Of a stretch of DNA of 64,000 nucleotides, positions 23,308 to 34,519 are shown one piece after another. Each line of letters starts with the position of its first letter. Position 1 is the first letter of the stretch. Location of the stretch: positions 158,914 to 222,913 of the forward strand of contig JAGVSM010003455.1 in NCBI GenBank assembly GCA_022494885.1, given 5' to 3'. Source of the stretch: Micrasema longulum (Eukaryota > Arthropoda > Insecta > Trichoptera > Brachycentridae). The translations under genes were made by a program, and so were the position numbers. The notes below the pieces were generated by a model. The model searched no databases. It was not told the origin of the DNA and saw only the letters and a program-made list of their open reading frames with translations.

Positions 23308-24036
23308 GAGTTTGTTCAAATTATTGTAGACAACGCTTAATCCCCCCCCCCCCTAGGAAGTTATAAAGATTGACATAATTAGACTAGAAAGAATATGTAT
23401 GACACACATTTTTATCGATTAACAATATTTTGAGTTTGTCCAAATTTTTGTAGACAAGGACTGGATTCAACTCCCTGGGGAGCTGTTTATATTAACATAT
23501 TACAACAGAGATGAAGAACATTTAAGAGAAGGTAATATAGAAGTCCAGGCATCTACAGGGCTTATGACCTGTCAATGGCTGGTTTAAGTGGCAACTTTAC
23601 ACACTGTGTAACATTCTGCCTATATTTGAACATCTATATTCCTTCGATTCTTTTATCTGTTGATGTTTGTGTCATCCAGTCCTTGTCTACAAAAATTCGG
23701 ACAAACTCAAAATATTGTTGATAAATTACCTGGTCCATGAAGAAGTATATAAATTGAAAGCATAATATTTTGAGGCGTTGCCTAGTATGTAGGTGAAATA
23801 ATTCAATTAGATGAATCTCACCCGCATAAATAAAGGTTTCAGCTCTTTAACTTCACAAACATCAACAGATGAAAGAATTGAAGGAATATAGATGTTTAAA
23901 TATAGGCAGAATGGTGAATGTAACACAGTGTGTAAAGTGACCACTTAAACCAGCCATTGACAGGTCATAAGCCCTGTAGATGCCTGGACTTCCATATGAC
24001 CTTCTCTTAAATGCTCTTTATCTCTGTTGTAATATG
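23308..24036. repeat. 393-bp repeat: diverged fragment plus inverted pair
   Basis: A diverged forward fragment with a run of about 13 C residues lies at 23308-23380. A well-preserved forward arm (23422-23679) is then joined head-on to a reverse arm (23682-24036). The reverse arm runs through a complete unit boundary ('caacaatattttgagtttg' read on the minus strand), so it represents more than one tandem unit in inverse orientation. The join near 23680 has no spacer. Confidence 0.85.
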
Positions 24037-24400
24037 TTTTTATCGATTGTTGCGCGGTATGGTCGATAATCCTAAGATTATGATGAGCATTGATTTTTGT
24101 GCTCCTAATAATTACCTAAGACAGCGTCAGCATAGATTGTTTCATATTTCGATATTCAGGACCAGCATGCCGATGGTTATGCCTGTTGGAAGGGCTGCCG
24201 CTATGCTGAACATCATCGCTCTTGATATTAATCTGTTCCATTTATCCGAAGGAGTTTTCCGGAGCAGAATTCTCCTACTACTTTGACATGAGTCTCTTTC
24301 ATGTATTTTTTTATTTTTTATAATATGTACGTATTAAATGTTTGTTTGTAGTATAAATGTTATTTTTAAATAAATTAATTTAATTTAATTGAAATAATAT
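24037..24400 (+). pseudogene. LINE ORF2 3' end, same family as 53753
   Basis: The frame RLLRGMVDNPKIMM, RQRQHRLFHISIFRTSMPMV and SEGVFRSRILLLL matches the last 80 codons of the LINE at 53753-54576 almost residue for residue. The 3' UTR ('catgagtctctttcatgta') and the AATTTAATT tail match as well. It is 5'-truncated against the 393-bp repeat. Confidence 0.85.
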
Positions 24401-24456
24401 CATATATGAACGTTCATTTTGAAAATGGTGAATGTTATACAAATTGCAATGACATA

Positions 24457-24676
24457 TCGACGCTGGAAAGGAAAACGTTATTAAGTGACATGTAGCAACT
24501 TTACAGAAAAGTCAATATTTAAAAAAAAAACTAATAAGTAATCTCGTATTTTAAATTAAGTAGGAATCACATCAAAATAATACGTATGCAAGAGATTTTT
24601 TTTAGATTTAAAAAAAAATGGCTCTTCTGTAAAGTTGCTACATGTCTCTTACTATTTTTTTCCTTTCCAGCGTCGA
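24457..24676. mobile_element. Hairpin element with 58-bp terminal inverted repeats
   Basis: The left arm (24457-24514) starts 'tcgacgctggaaaggaaaac' and contains 'gacatgtagcaactttacag'. The right arm (24619-24676) is its reverse complement with about eight differences. The spacer is 104 bp of AT-rich sequence with no frame. The size and structure fit a MITE or foldback element. No target-site duplication is obvious and I cannot name the superfamily. Confidence 0.75.
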
Positions 24677-24954
24677 CATCATTTTTCCTGCAAATGCGTG
24701 CGATTTTATTTTTTTTAAATAAATTGTTGCAATATATTTCGATTTTACAGATTTGAATAGATTTGTGCGTCCCTGATTTTTTGCAAGAGATTCTATCACT
24801 TGAGCAAATAATACAAATCCATATTTACTTAACTCACCCCTCATTAGTGTATCAGGGTTGGCAAATAAGAATTGCTTGTTAATATTATTTGGATTTTAAT
24901 ACAATCATTATATACACGTTTTTCGAAACTGGATGGTGGTCGGTGTTTGATTTT

Positions 24955-25285
24955 CGATGGTCGAGTGGTTATCGCAACTAGATTCCTCTTAAGAGCTTCA
25001 ATGGTTCGCAGTTTGACGGTCGCTAGAGGGGATGGAGAGAGCTTTTGGATTGTTATCTCTTGTTTGTTTATTTATGTCTGTATTTTTGGCGTGGAAAAAA
25101 TCTTAGGCGTTTTTAGCAACACCTTAATACCTATTATTTATAAAATTGGATACATTTTGGGCTGGTACCTGAAGTGTAAGACTGATCATCTCATCTTCAT
25201 GGAATAAAATGATCAACAAACAGTGCGATTTATGTACCAAAGCAGTGCCATATGCACCATAAAGTGCGGAAAGGAAATGATGATG
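24955..25285 (+). mobile_element. SINE with degenerate head
   Basis: The body at 25145-25285 is clear: 'gggctggtacctgaagtgta', 'agactgatcatctcatcttc', 'tttatgtaccaaagcagtgc', 'catatgcaccat' and the tail 'gaaatgatgatga'. A decayed head, 'ggtcgagtggttatcgcaac' followed by 'caatggttcgcagtttgacg', lies about 120 bp upstream. Confidence 0.65.
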
Positions 25286-25375
25286 ATTTAAAATTAACAT
25301 GAAAAAGTACATGTTGTCTACACTAACCAAGCGAGACATAAGATTACTTGACCTTATAAGTTTTTTCTTTGTCCA

Positions 25376-25870
25376 AACGTCCAAATGTTTGTAGACAGGT
25401 TGGAAATCCAACCTGTCTACAAACATTAAGTTACACTCAAAACCTTCTTGATTGAACTTACCGGTGTAAGAACTATAAAATTTTAAAAAAACTGTTTTCA
25501 GGCGTTGCCAAGTACCTACGTAAAATAATTCACCATCATCATCATTCCCTTTTCGCATCAAAGTATATTTCATATCAATCATGTCGGGAATCGACCCGAG
25601 ACCTCTTGCATGGTAGGCAAACGCGGTGACCATTACACGCCGACGTGAATTAATTCAGCCAAATAAATCTCACCTATATGAATAAAGCTTTCAACTCTTT
25701 CAATTAAAAAAATTGAACAGTTAAAAAATGTAGATGTTCAAACATAGGCAGAATGGACAATGTTACACAGTGTTAAGGTGGCTACAAAACAGCCAATGAT
25801 ATGCCATAAGCCATTTGAATGCCTAGACATCCAAATGTCTTTTCAAAAAAGTTTTTTCTCAGTGTTAAAA
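25376..25870. repeat. 393-bp repeat, inverted and split by a SINE
   Basis: A short forward start (25376-25410) is followed by its own mirror image: 'gtagacaggttggaaatcc' then 'aacctgtctacaaacatt'. Most of a reverse-oriented unit follows, with a SINE at 25533-25650 interrupting it. After the SINE come 'acacagtgttaaggtggcta' and 'ccataagccatttgaatgcc'. This copy is among the most diverged. Confidence 0.7.
25533..25650 (-). mobile_element. Short SINE with target-site duplication
   Basis: On the minus strand it has 'cgtcggcgtgtaatggtcac', 'ctcgggtcgattcccgacat' (B-box), a short linker and the tail 'gggaatgatgatgatgg'. The body is almost absent. 'taattca' stands on both sides (25526-25532 and 25651-25657), and the surrounding 393-bp repeat continues across the insertion. 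Confidence 0.8.
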
Positions 25871-27719
25871 CAAAATCAGTTTTTTAATATATTTTTAATT
25901 ATTAAAAGAAAACAACAAAAAATATAATTTTTGCCAACAAACCAAAATTTTAAGGCAATTCTAGTTTTAGTATAACTCAAAACAATGCCAAATTAAAGAA
26001 AAAAGGCGTACTTGTGTAAAGCCACTCCGTATCATTCTTGTTGTATTTTTTTCCAATAATAATGAAATAGAACATGTGACTAGAAAAAGTTTTATGTTTA
26101 CTTGATCTTAAAAAATCTCTCCACACGCGGATCCATACGGAGCAACCCCAAATTAGCCTTCCCTCCTTTTTTTCTTTCAAAAAAGAGAAAGTAAACATTA
26201 TGCATGTGCAAGTATACAAAAAAATAATGTGCAAAATGTGTTCAATGGAGTTTAAATTTAAATAGGAAAATAAATAATTTTATAAAATTATGTACTTGCA
26301 ATATTTCTTGAGCTTAGTAGGAAACATGTTTCGGTTAATTTAGAAATTCGGGAGTAAATTTATCCCCTCTAAGGGAATACAAGTCTTAATTTGGGTTTTG
26401 TGTTGAGTCACCACAAATTAATTACTTTGTATCCAATCGATTCACGTAAGTTGAATATGTCGATAAAAATAAGCCCGGATTTAGTTTGTAAGGATTATTT
26501 TCAATAGAAACAAATGTTGTAATCAAGGAACAAAAATAAAAGTGTATAATAAAAATCTATATATAATATAAAAGGCAATGTTCGTATGTGTATCCTCAGA
26601 GGACTGAATAACTACTCGACCAATTTACGTGTGGATTTCAGCAAAATATAGATCTTTACCACGAGCATATTTAAAGCTTTTAAAAGCTTCAATTTATTAA
26701 GTAAAAAAAAAATTGGGAGCGTAAATGCTTTTTTATCCATCACCAGTTGAGTTGCATTTGACCAGAATGCATGTACGAAAAAAATTGAAACTATGTAATT
26801 TTTTTGTGAATAAAACAATTTTGTGTTTGAATGTGTACAATCAACTTTCGTTTTTTATGTATCCAATCAGATTATTTTCTCGAATTCTTGCTAATTTCTA
26901 CGTATTTATTTCTTGGTAATAATATTAACCGACATTCAACACATTTTTTAAAAAGCACACCTGAATAGAGTGCACTCCTGTTGATGAGAACAGAGTTTTA
27001 CATTTGCAAATGATTTCTTTATTAAAAAAGTCATTATTTTATGTTTTGGAATTCAAACATTAACAAATACATGGGTACCTACTTAAATTCAATATTTGAA
27101 TATTAATTATTTTCATATTTGGATTTCAATCATAAACAAGATTCAAAGTTCTTACTTATCAATAAAAAGTTACGCCATATTTTTTCATGACAACGAAACG
27201 TTGGTTTTTACCTATTTTAGTTAAGCACAAAAATAGGAAAACAGTGTTCAAATACCTATTTCTCAAAATTCCCTGTCACCGCATATCCTTACAATTTATA
27301 CAGGTAATCCAAAAGATGAAAATAATCATGTTTATTTAAATATCTATGTAATATCAAGCTTTCGATTGTTTTAATTTAATATGCATAAACGATTATGTAC
27401 TTTAATCTAGCAATAGCAAAACTTTGCCAGGTTCAGCTCGTAAAAATTAAAATTAACTTTTGTAAAAGTACTTGGTACCATAAGAAAATACATGTAAAAA
27501 ATATTTTTGTTTCTTCTTTTTTATTTCAGTTCTTTTGCAATATCCAATATAATTCCCATAGAATCACTTAAAGACAAGTTTAAGAAAAATCTGTTTATTG
27601 ACAGACGCGTCAATATATTTTTAAAAAAACTTGAAATACGTACCCAAAAACATTGATGATTTTAAAAGAAATATATATTTTTATAGGTTCAACACGAGAC
27701 ATAAAGATAAAATAGCTGT
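25871..27719. other. No gene seen; possible LINE tail at 27545-27718
   Basis: AT-rich. Near 27555 the plus frame ESLKDKFKKNLF, and near 27690 FNTRHKDKIAVPT, both resemble end blocks of LINE ORF2 proteins, but in different frames and weakly. A block at about 26570-26640 ('aggactgaataactactcga') looks like a dispersed repeat, although I see no second copy here. Confidence 0.35.
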
Positions 27720-28720
27720 GCCCACTACTTCTTCTTCATATCGTTTCTCTCCCCGATGGAGGTTGGATATCATGGTAGCAGTTCTCACTTTGTTGGCAGC
27801 TGCCCTGAACAAGGACTTGCAATGGAATCTGCAATGGAATCAGTCACGCAAGTTCTTAAGCCAAGAGATGCGCCATACCTGCATTGCGTCTTTCTTCAAT
27901 CCTTCCCTGTAGAATGACTAGTAAAATGTTACATTTTTCGCTTCTTATCACATGCCCAAAGTATTCAAGTTTTCTTTTCTTTATCATCTTCAGTACTTCT
28001 TAATCTTTTTCCATCCATACAATGCGCATTTGGAGGTCTTAATTAAAGTCTCTACTGCAAAAAAGGTCACGTATCTTAAAAAAGCAGTCTCGCGCTATCT
28101 CTTTTCTGACTTTGATCTCTTGTGAGCAATCCCATTTATCATTCAGCCAGCATCCTTAATATTTAAACTGATGGACTTGCTGAATAATATGCACTTTAAG
28201 TTTTAAAGTCACTAGGATGGTTTGTGGCTTTTTTCGAATAACCATACATTTAGTCTTGAAAATATTCATTTCTAGCCCTTTATTCAAACTAGCCGTGAGA
28301 ACTTTGTTCAACAATAGTTGCAGGCTTTTCATACTATCTGCTAGAAGGAAAGTATCATTCGCGTATCGGATATTGTTTATAATTTGTCCATTTATGCTAA
28401 TGCCGTCTGTTAGTTATTTAGCGCATTTCTAAAAATATCTTTCGAGTACAAATTAAAAAGGAGAGGAGACAGAATGCATCATTGCCGGACATCTGTCTAT
28501 TTACAATGTCTATTTATCATCCACTTTCCAGCTTTTTGATACCAGCAGAGGTTAACAATTATCTTTTTATCTCTAGAATCTAGGTTTTAAAAAAAAATAT
28601 AGAGTTTTTGGTGCCGCACTTTATCAAGTGCCCACTGCTAGACTGCAAAATATTTTGATATTAAATTCTTGTCAACGAAGACATTTAAGGATGTTGTCAA
28701 CCACAAGCTGTTTTAAGGGT
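27720..28720 (-). pseudogene. RTE-like LINE, RT fingers to C-terminus, decayed
   Basis: Reading the minus strand from about 28660: ALDKVRHQKL (palm motif A region), GNDAFCLLS, then CILSPLLFNLYSE (motif B), INNIRYANDTFLLADS (motif C, with N where the second catalytic aspartate's neighbour D is expected: YADD to YAND), TKCMVIRKKPQTI, QQVHQFKY and CWLNDKWDCSQEIKVRKEIA. After an internal loss of about 60 codons it continues KKRKLEYFGHVIRSEK and ILQGRIEERRN. This order is that of the RTE-type endonuclease-RT proteins abundant in insect genomes. It has several stops and frameshifts and is not functional. Confidence 0.8.
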
Positions 28721-29699
28721 ATAATTGTAGAGTATTTGCAGAACAATGCAGCTTGGCAGTAGTTTTGTGGTTTCTTTTATTTGTTTAGTTTAATGATTTG
28801 TATTATACCGTTAATTTAAATGTATTGATTGTTGTTTGAATTGTCTCTAACCTTTAAGTTTTATATCACCAGTCGATGGGAAGAGTGCTCTCCCAAAACT
28901 GAAGTACTGTTTTTTGTAAAATATGTAGCTAAATTGTGTAACACTGATTTTTTATGATAATTCATTCACTAATACTTTACAGAACTCGGAGAAAACATCA
29001 AAAACGTTTATAAATTGCTAATTCCTTTTTGTTGCATATTAAAAAAAAAAATGACAAAATGGTTCTTAAAACGTAAAACCGACTTCTCAAATACGTTCAA
29101 AACGTCTTCAAATCTAACAAAACACTAATGGACTTAATAAAGTAGCCACAACTTTAACAGAACATATCAAAGTCACCAAAACTGTCATTGTAAGCACTCA
29201 GAGTTATTTAAAAAACATTATTTTTCACACGGTTTTAAGTAATGAATTAAAGCAAACTGTGCCAAGAATTTAAGATCCAAAGTCTAAGATATTTTATACA
29301 TGCAAAAAAAAAATTGAATAATTATAAATGTTTTTGAATTTATGGTTTATTTACTAACATATTTTAATTATGGAGCCGTTTTTAAGTTCAAATAAATAAA
29401 AATAAAGTTACAAGAATTTCCAACCCAGAAATACTCGCAATTAAACTTGACAAATAATAAATAAATATGTTAGTGAGAATGTCGAAAATAACTCTATATA
29501 AAGTTCTGGAACTAAAGCGTTAGAGTTTTAATTTATTAACAGGGAACTTAAACTGTCAAATAATTTGCCTTTAATAAGTTGAAAAGGTATCTAAAGGCTC
29601 GTTTTGTACCAAAAGTAAAGCACTTAATTTTAAACAACTGATAGTTACTTCATTGTAAGTTTATAAGTATATATATCGTTTCATTACCTTTATTAACTC
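28721..29699. other. No gene seen
   Basis: AT-rich sequence without recognisable coding or repeat content. Confidence 0.4.
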
Positions 29700-29842
29700 T
29701 CATGTGCATAGGGCACTGAATTGGCATACCAATTGAACGTAGTTATGCTGGAAGCAGCCAGTCCACAATTGCAAAAAATAATTGGATATTGGTGTTATCA
29801 AGTTCAGGAAGGTCGATTCTATGTATTCCTAAATAATAAATA
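29700..29842 (-). mobile_element. SINE tail fragment joined to MITE-A end
   Basis: 29700-29727 on the minus strand reads 'ggtatgccaattcagtgccc' and 'tatgcacatg', part of the SINE body. From 29728 the plus strand 'aattgaacgtagttatgctg' and 'aagcagccag' is the terminal inverted repeat of MITE-A (48371). About 80 bp of its right end follow in reverse orientation ('atattggtgttatcaagttc'). Confidence 0.65.
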
Positions 29843-29858
29843 CTAAACAAACAAACCA

Positions 29859-31167
29859 TCACGCCGTTTCCTCGTAAGGGTAGGCAGAGAGGATAGAACG
29901 CCATAACACTCTATCTTGGCATACAGACCTCGCTTCCTCTACATTAATACATCTTCTCATGCACGCACGCCGATTATTCCTACTTTTGACATCTCCATCT
30001 TCAAGTATTTGATGGACTTGATCGTGCCATGTCTTTCTCGGTCTTCCTCGTTTTCTGCATCCATCAGCATTCGCATCGTAGATTCTTTTAGCCGTTATTT
30101 CGCTGTCCATTCGCTCTACTTGTCCAAACCAACGCAGCACCACTTTTCTTGATTCTGTCGATAATGCATGTCTCAGCCTTACACACTCCACGGATCTCGA
30201 CATTTGTGCACCTATCATACATCGTTTTACCACTCATTCGCCTGAGGGATCTCATTTCGACAGCATTCACCCTACTTTCATTATCATTTTTCTAATTCTA
30301 TACTTCGCTCCCATACATTAGAGTTGGCACTAGAACTCCGTTGTGAACTGCTAGTTTAGCCTCCTGCGATAAACATTTGTTTGCCAACGTGTACCGTTCA
30401 GTGAACGTTCAGTTCACCTCCCTTAGACTGTCGTAAGTCAAATTGATGTATTTTAAAGAATACTAGCCCTTATGAAAAAGTATTGAAAGACTAAAATTGC
30501 ATTAATGAAAGCTGCAAGATTTTACTGTAATCGCAAGTGTAATTTTTCGAACGAGATTCTAAAGTTTTAGGTTAAAGACGTATTTGAATTAGTGATTTTA
30601 AAGTGAGCAGAGTAATCTCGTGTAATCCAGTAGTAATAATTTTGGCCAATAGAGGCGCAACTGGTCGCTGTATGAAGTAAGGGAATATGATATAAACGTA
30701 CTTACCCAAGAAAAGTAATATATTTTTTTGGTGATGTGTTTTTTCCTAATAATACTACAGTATTATAAAACATTACTTACGATGTCAAAAAAATATCGTA
30801 AGCTGCATGTAATCGATTATAAAGAGCATTCGCCCCTGCCGTTCACCCTGTTTCCGGCACTCACCATCCTTTCATTATCTTTCTCGGTCTTTCCATCCCT
30901 TGTAAACATACTTCCCAGGTACACAAATTCTTCTACCTGGTTCAGAATATCTCCGTTCACACTGATCTCACATTTGGTTATATTTTCATCCCTTTCAAAA
31001 ACCATCACTTTCGATTTATCAACATTCATAAGCAAATCGCTTTTCTTGCATACATCGTAGACTTTTGTTACCAAGAATTGCAGGTTTTCTTTGCTGCTAG
31101 CAAGAAGCACGGCATCATCCGAATACAGAAGACAGTTAACAGTTATACCACTCATTTTTGCTCCCAT
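29859..31167 (-). pseudogene. LINE ORF2 RT and C-terminus, split by an insertion
   Basis: The upstream part (31167-30820) encodes LLYSDDAVLLASSKENLQFL (RT motif C, YSDD), then VDKSKVMVF and VEEFVYLGSMFTRDGKTEKD. The downstream part (30390-29859) encodes SQEAKLAVHNGVLVPTLMYG, MRSLRRMSGKTMYDRCTN, VVLRWFGQVERM, GCRKRGRPRKTWHDQV and ACMRRCINVEEARSVCQD, ending RSILSAYP. About 430 bp of unrelated DNA lie between them, exactly where the protein should run on. The first catalytic aspartate block and everything upstream are missing. The copy at 6628 belongs to the same family. Confidence 0.8.
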
Positions 31168-31654
31168 TTTTAAATCTGAAAAATAATATTTAACTGTGTA
31201 AAAAATAAATTAGTAGGTTGTCATGTTATTGTTTATTTTGCATAAAAATATTTTATATATATTTTTTTATTATTAATATTAATTTTTTTTAAAGGTTTAT
31301 TATTTTGTTTCTTTTTATATTTTATTTTTAAAACGGTTGAGAACCCCTGAGCTCCTATCAGGAGACAGTAAGTATTATTCCTAAGGCATTCAATATACAT
31401 TGCAACAATACCAACAAATAAATGATTTTTGCTATTTCGAATATACCGCGTTATCTTTATTTTTATTATTTTTCTACCCAAGTATGTGAAGAATTAAAAT
31501 CCCAAAGATATTATATGGAACATTTATAAAACAACTGTGTAATATGTATAGATATACTGTTATTATATTACTTCATAATTTTGTAATAGAACACTGTATG
31601 TTAATTGTATTTATGTTTAGAAAGGCATCTGTGCCGTGTATACACTAATCAATT
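31168..31654. other. No gene seen
   Basis: Very AT-rich, with T-tracts at 31260-31330. No signal was recognised. Confidence 0.4.
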
Positions 31655-32195
31655 GTATGTATATTAGGATCAGGATTACATGAACTGAAATGGGTCAAAA
31701 TTAGACAACGGAAAGACTATCACATCCTCTCACTTCTATTTACTATACTTCAAAATCCTAACGCTCCAATATACCTTTGTAAAAAAAATTAACACTTATC
31801 AGTCAGTGGTTTACCGCTTTGTTTTCACTCTCAAAGCATTTTATTTTCCCGTTTTTCCTTCATCTTTACCTCATATATTATAGTGTTCATGTGGCTCGAC
31901 TGCGAAATTTAATTATCTCCCTTTCACTAGCAATAATGTTTTTACAGTAACTTTGTTTCAATCACGTCTGAAGAAACATCTATGTTCTCTTTTTTAGTTT
32001 TTCTTTTACATCTACTAAAAAAGAATACTCTTTTATCCATAAGTGTCTAGTATCAATATTAATTCACACATTCATAGTTATATTTTTCTCTTTTTTTATT
32101 ATTTTCTTATATATTCCTTAAATATTGTAAACAAAACATATTTAATTTTATTTGTTAGTTGGAATAAAATGAGTAAAATTCAATAAATAAATAAT
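31655..32195 (+). pseudogene. LINE ORF2 3' end
   Basis: Across two frames the plus strand reads GLHELKWVKIRQRKDYHI, FTILQNPNAPIYL, then FNYLPFTSNNVFTV and LFQSRLKKHLCSLF before a stop. This is the end of a jockey/CR1-like ORF2. The 3' UTR closes with an AATAAATAAATAA tail near 32190. A reverse copy of the same family lies inside the Transib relic at about 43440-44020. Confidence 0.65.
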
Positions 32196-32814
32196 CGAGG
32201 GGTGGTTCACCGTGCGTCCCTTGCCAAGGGCGATGCGGGAGTACACGCGCGCGGCAAGCTTCACTAACTCTAATAACAATACTAAATGCAGGCCCGCCCT
32301 CGCCTTAGTCCTGCGGATGTCCTGTCATCCACAGAAGTAAAAACAGAAGGACTTATTGTCCAGAATAATGCGCAAAAAATATTGGCGAGTTATAAATTCA
32401 TTCAGTGTCCCGGTGACCTACATACTAAAATTAAATTGTGAATGCCCATTGGGTTTCATATGAATATCGTATTTCTTCAAATAAAATCATCAAAGATTTT
32501 TTTTCTAATACTACTAGTAGTAAATATATTTACTAATTTTACAATTTTACTAACTCGAAAATTGCTATTCACTGGTTTTTTACGCTCTCAAGACATCATC
32601 AGACTGCTTATAATGTAATAAATATAAATAATGCTTATCGTTATTTGATTGACAGGATAACTCGAAAAAAAAATCGAGTGCCAGTCCGCCGCGAAGGATA
32701 GTGTTTGACGCGTTTGCCTATCACGATTGTTAGAAGTTCTTGGCTCAATTCTTGTTAGGTAGACGAGAAGTAAAGATAGTTTTTTATTGAATCACTTGCA
32801 CGTGTTCCTGGACT
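32196..32814. other. No gene seen; GC-rich patch at 32205-32310
   Basis: The patch contains 'agtacacgcgcgcggca' (32240-32256), which is repeated in direct orientation at 33632-33648. Its surroundings are otherwise plain AT-rich DNA. Confidence 0.4.
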
Positions 32815-32945
32815 AGCACCTAAAGTTTTAGATTGACCACTACCTTGTAATAAATGCAATAAAAGTAATCCAGATACGCTGGAATCGGTGAATCAATGCT
32901 TTGTGCATCACTGGTTAGAGATAGAAAAATAAGGATGATTATGAT
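32815..32945 (+). mobile_element. SINE body
   Basis: Diverged body blocks 'tcctggactagcacctaaag', 'aatccagatacgctggaatc' and 'ctttgtgcatcactgg', with the tail 'aggatgattatgataatg'. The head is missing. Confidence 0.6.
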
Positions 32946-33949
32946 AATGCTTTTATTATAAATTTTGACAAAAAAAATTACGACAATAACTGGCAAGATT
33001 TTTCAAAATATAAGTAGAAAAAAACTCGGAAATATCTATTCGTAAGTATTTGAAAAAAATATATTTTCACTTTAACTGGATAAAATAAACACTCTTAAAT
33101 TGAAGATTACCTTCTAAAAATGGTAGCTTCGTTAGGAGTAGATTTAACACTTCACTACTAAAATTTCATTCCAGCCCAGGCAGACCTTTGTCTTGATTTA
33201 TTAGGATTATTTCTGGAAATGTTCTTAGTAAATAACTGTAAAATTTCCACTCATAAACCGGAACTTAGATGATGTTAATTTTCTCCGGAAAAATAAAACA
33301 AAAAGGTTTAGTCGGTCAGTCGTAAGTTTCATCCCTCGTAATAAAGCCAGGGGTGGTGACGTTTAAGGGGAGTTTCTGTCTTCTGTTGTAGTTTATATTA
33401 AAGGGTTCCAAGATAACACTCTTCTCGGTGTTTCTCATTGGAAGGGACTTCTTTAATTGACATCCATAAACCTGTAATTGATCGAACTGTTTTATGGGAT
33501 TTGATTCGAGCAGTCTGGGAATACTTCGTACGAAAGAAAAAGCTGGAAGAAAACTATTGTTAACACAAATGTAACAAAATCATCAATTTGCTATTTAACC
33601 CTTGGCTACACGCGCAATTGAGTTACACGTTAGTACACGCGCGCGGCACTCCGAACCGCAATTTGCTTTAAGCCTTTGAGGAACTTCAGCCCTACGGGAA
33701 ATTAGATACAAAAAATGTTTTCTTATGCGCGGTAAAAATTAGTGCATTAAGTTGTACCTGAAGTTTCTTGAAAATGTTTTTTAAAAAACAACTTTGAACG
33801 ACATCACTGGTTCATATGAACTAACCAATACCACTTTTGGACAAAGGGATTTTGAGTATTATTCGATTAAATCTATGACCTACTTTCACTATCTTTTAAA
33901 ACAACTAATTGTTAATAACGAAAAATATTAATAAAACTTATAACGAGAA
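32946..33949. other. No gene seen
   Basis: AT-rich. It holds the second copy of the GC-rich 17-mer (33632-33648), in the context 'ggctacacgcgcaattgag'. Confidence 0.4.
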
Positions 33950-34325
33950 AATGTTTAAAAAGACTATAAAAAAATGGATAGTGGAGCTAGGTAGGAGTAA
34001 AATGGATTGTCTCATTCGCCCAAACCAATATTGAATCAACTTCTCCAAAAGGTTTTTGTTATTTTCATTGTGCGTTTTGTAATATAAATAACATAGATGT
34101 ACATATATACCTAGTTTTTAAAACAGTCTTAATATTTTGTTAATTATTTCTGTTTATTAAGTTAGTCTTCTTTGTTTGTTCTCAAATGTAAAAACATTTC
34201 AAAAAAGTATATTGCCAAGTGTTTTCGGCACGGGTAACTCCAGTGAGGTCACATTGTTTTTATTATTGTTTATAGTTTGTAAGAGTAAAATATGAATAAA
34301 CAAAATAAAATAAAATAAATTATGA
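33950..34325 (+). pseudogene. LINE ORF2 end and 3' UTR
   Basis: The frame FKKTIKKWIVELGRSK matches the end of the LINE at 45215 (IAIKKWIVEVGLRTD). Both 3' UTRs end with a similar signature, here 'tttcggcacgggtaactcca', followed by an AATAAAATAAA tail at about 34310. Only the last ~20 codons remain. Confidence 0.6.
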
Positions 34326-34519
34326 GAGAAAATGTATAACCAGAAAGTAAATGCTTTAAACATTAAAAAAAATATTTGGCTTAGTTTAATAGTCTAATAA
34401 CAAACAAAAAAATATTTAAAAAAAACATAACTTCCACATTCTGACTAATTTTTTATATTTTTTTTATTTATTTCTTAAGTTAGCTTATATTAAAACTAAT
34501 ATAAACGATTATGTACATT

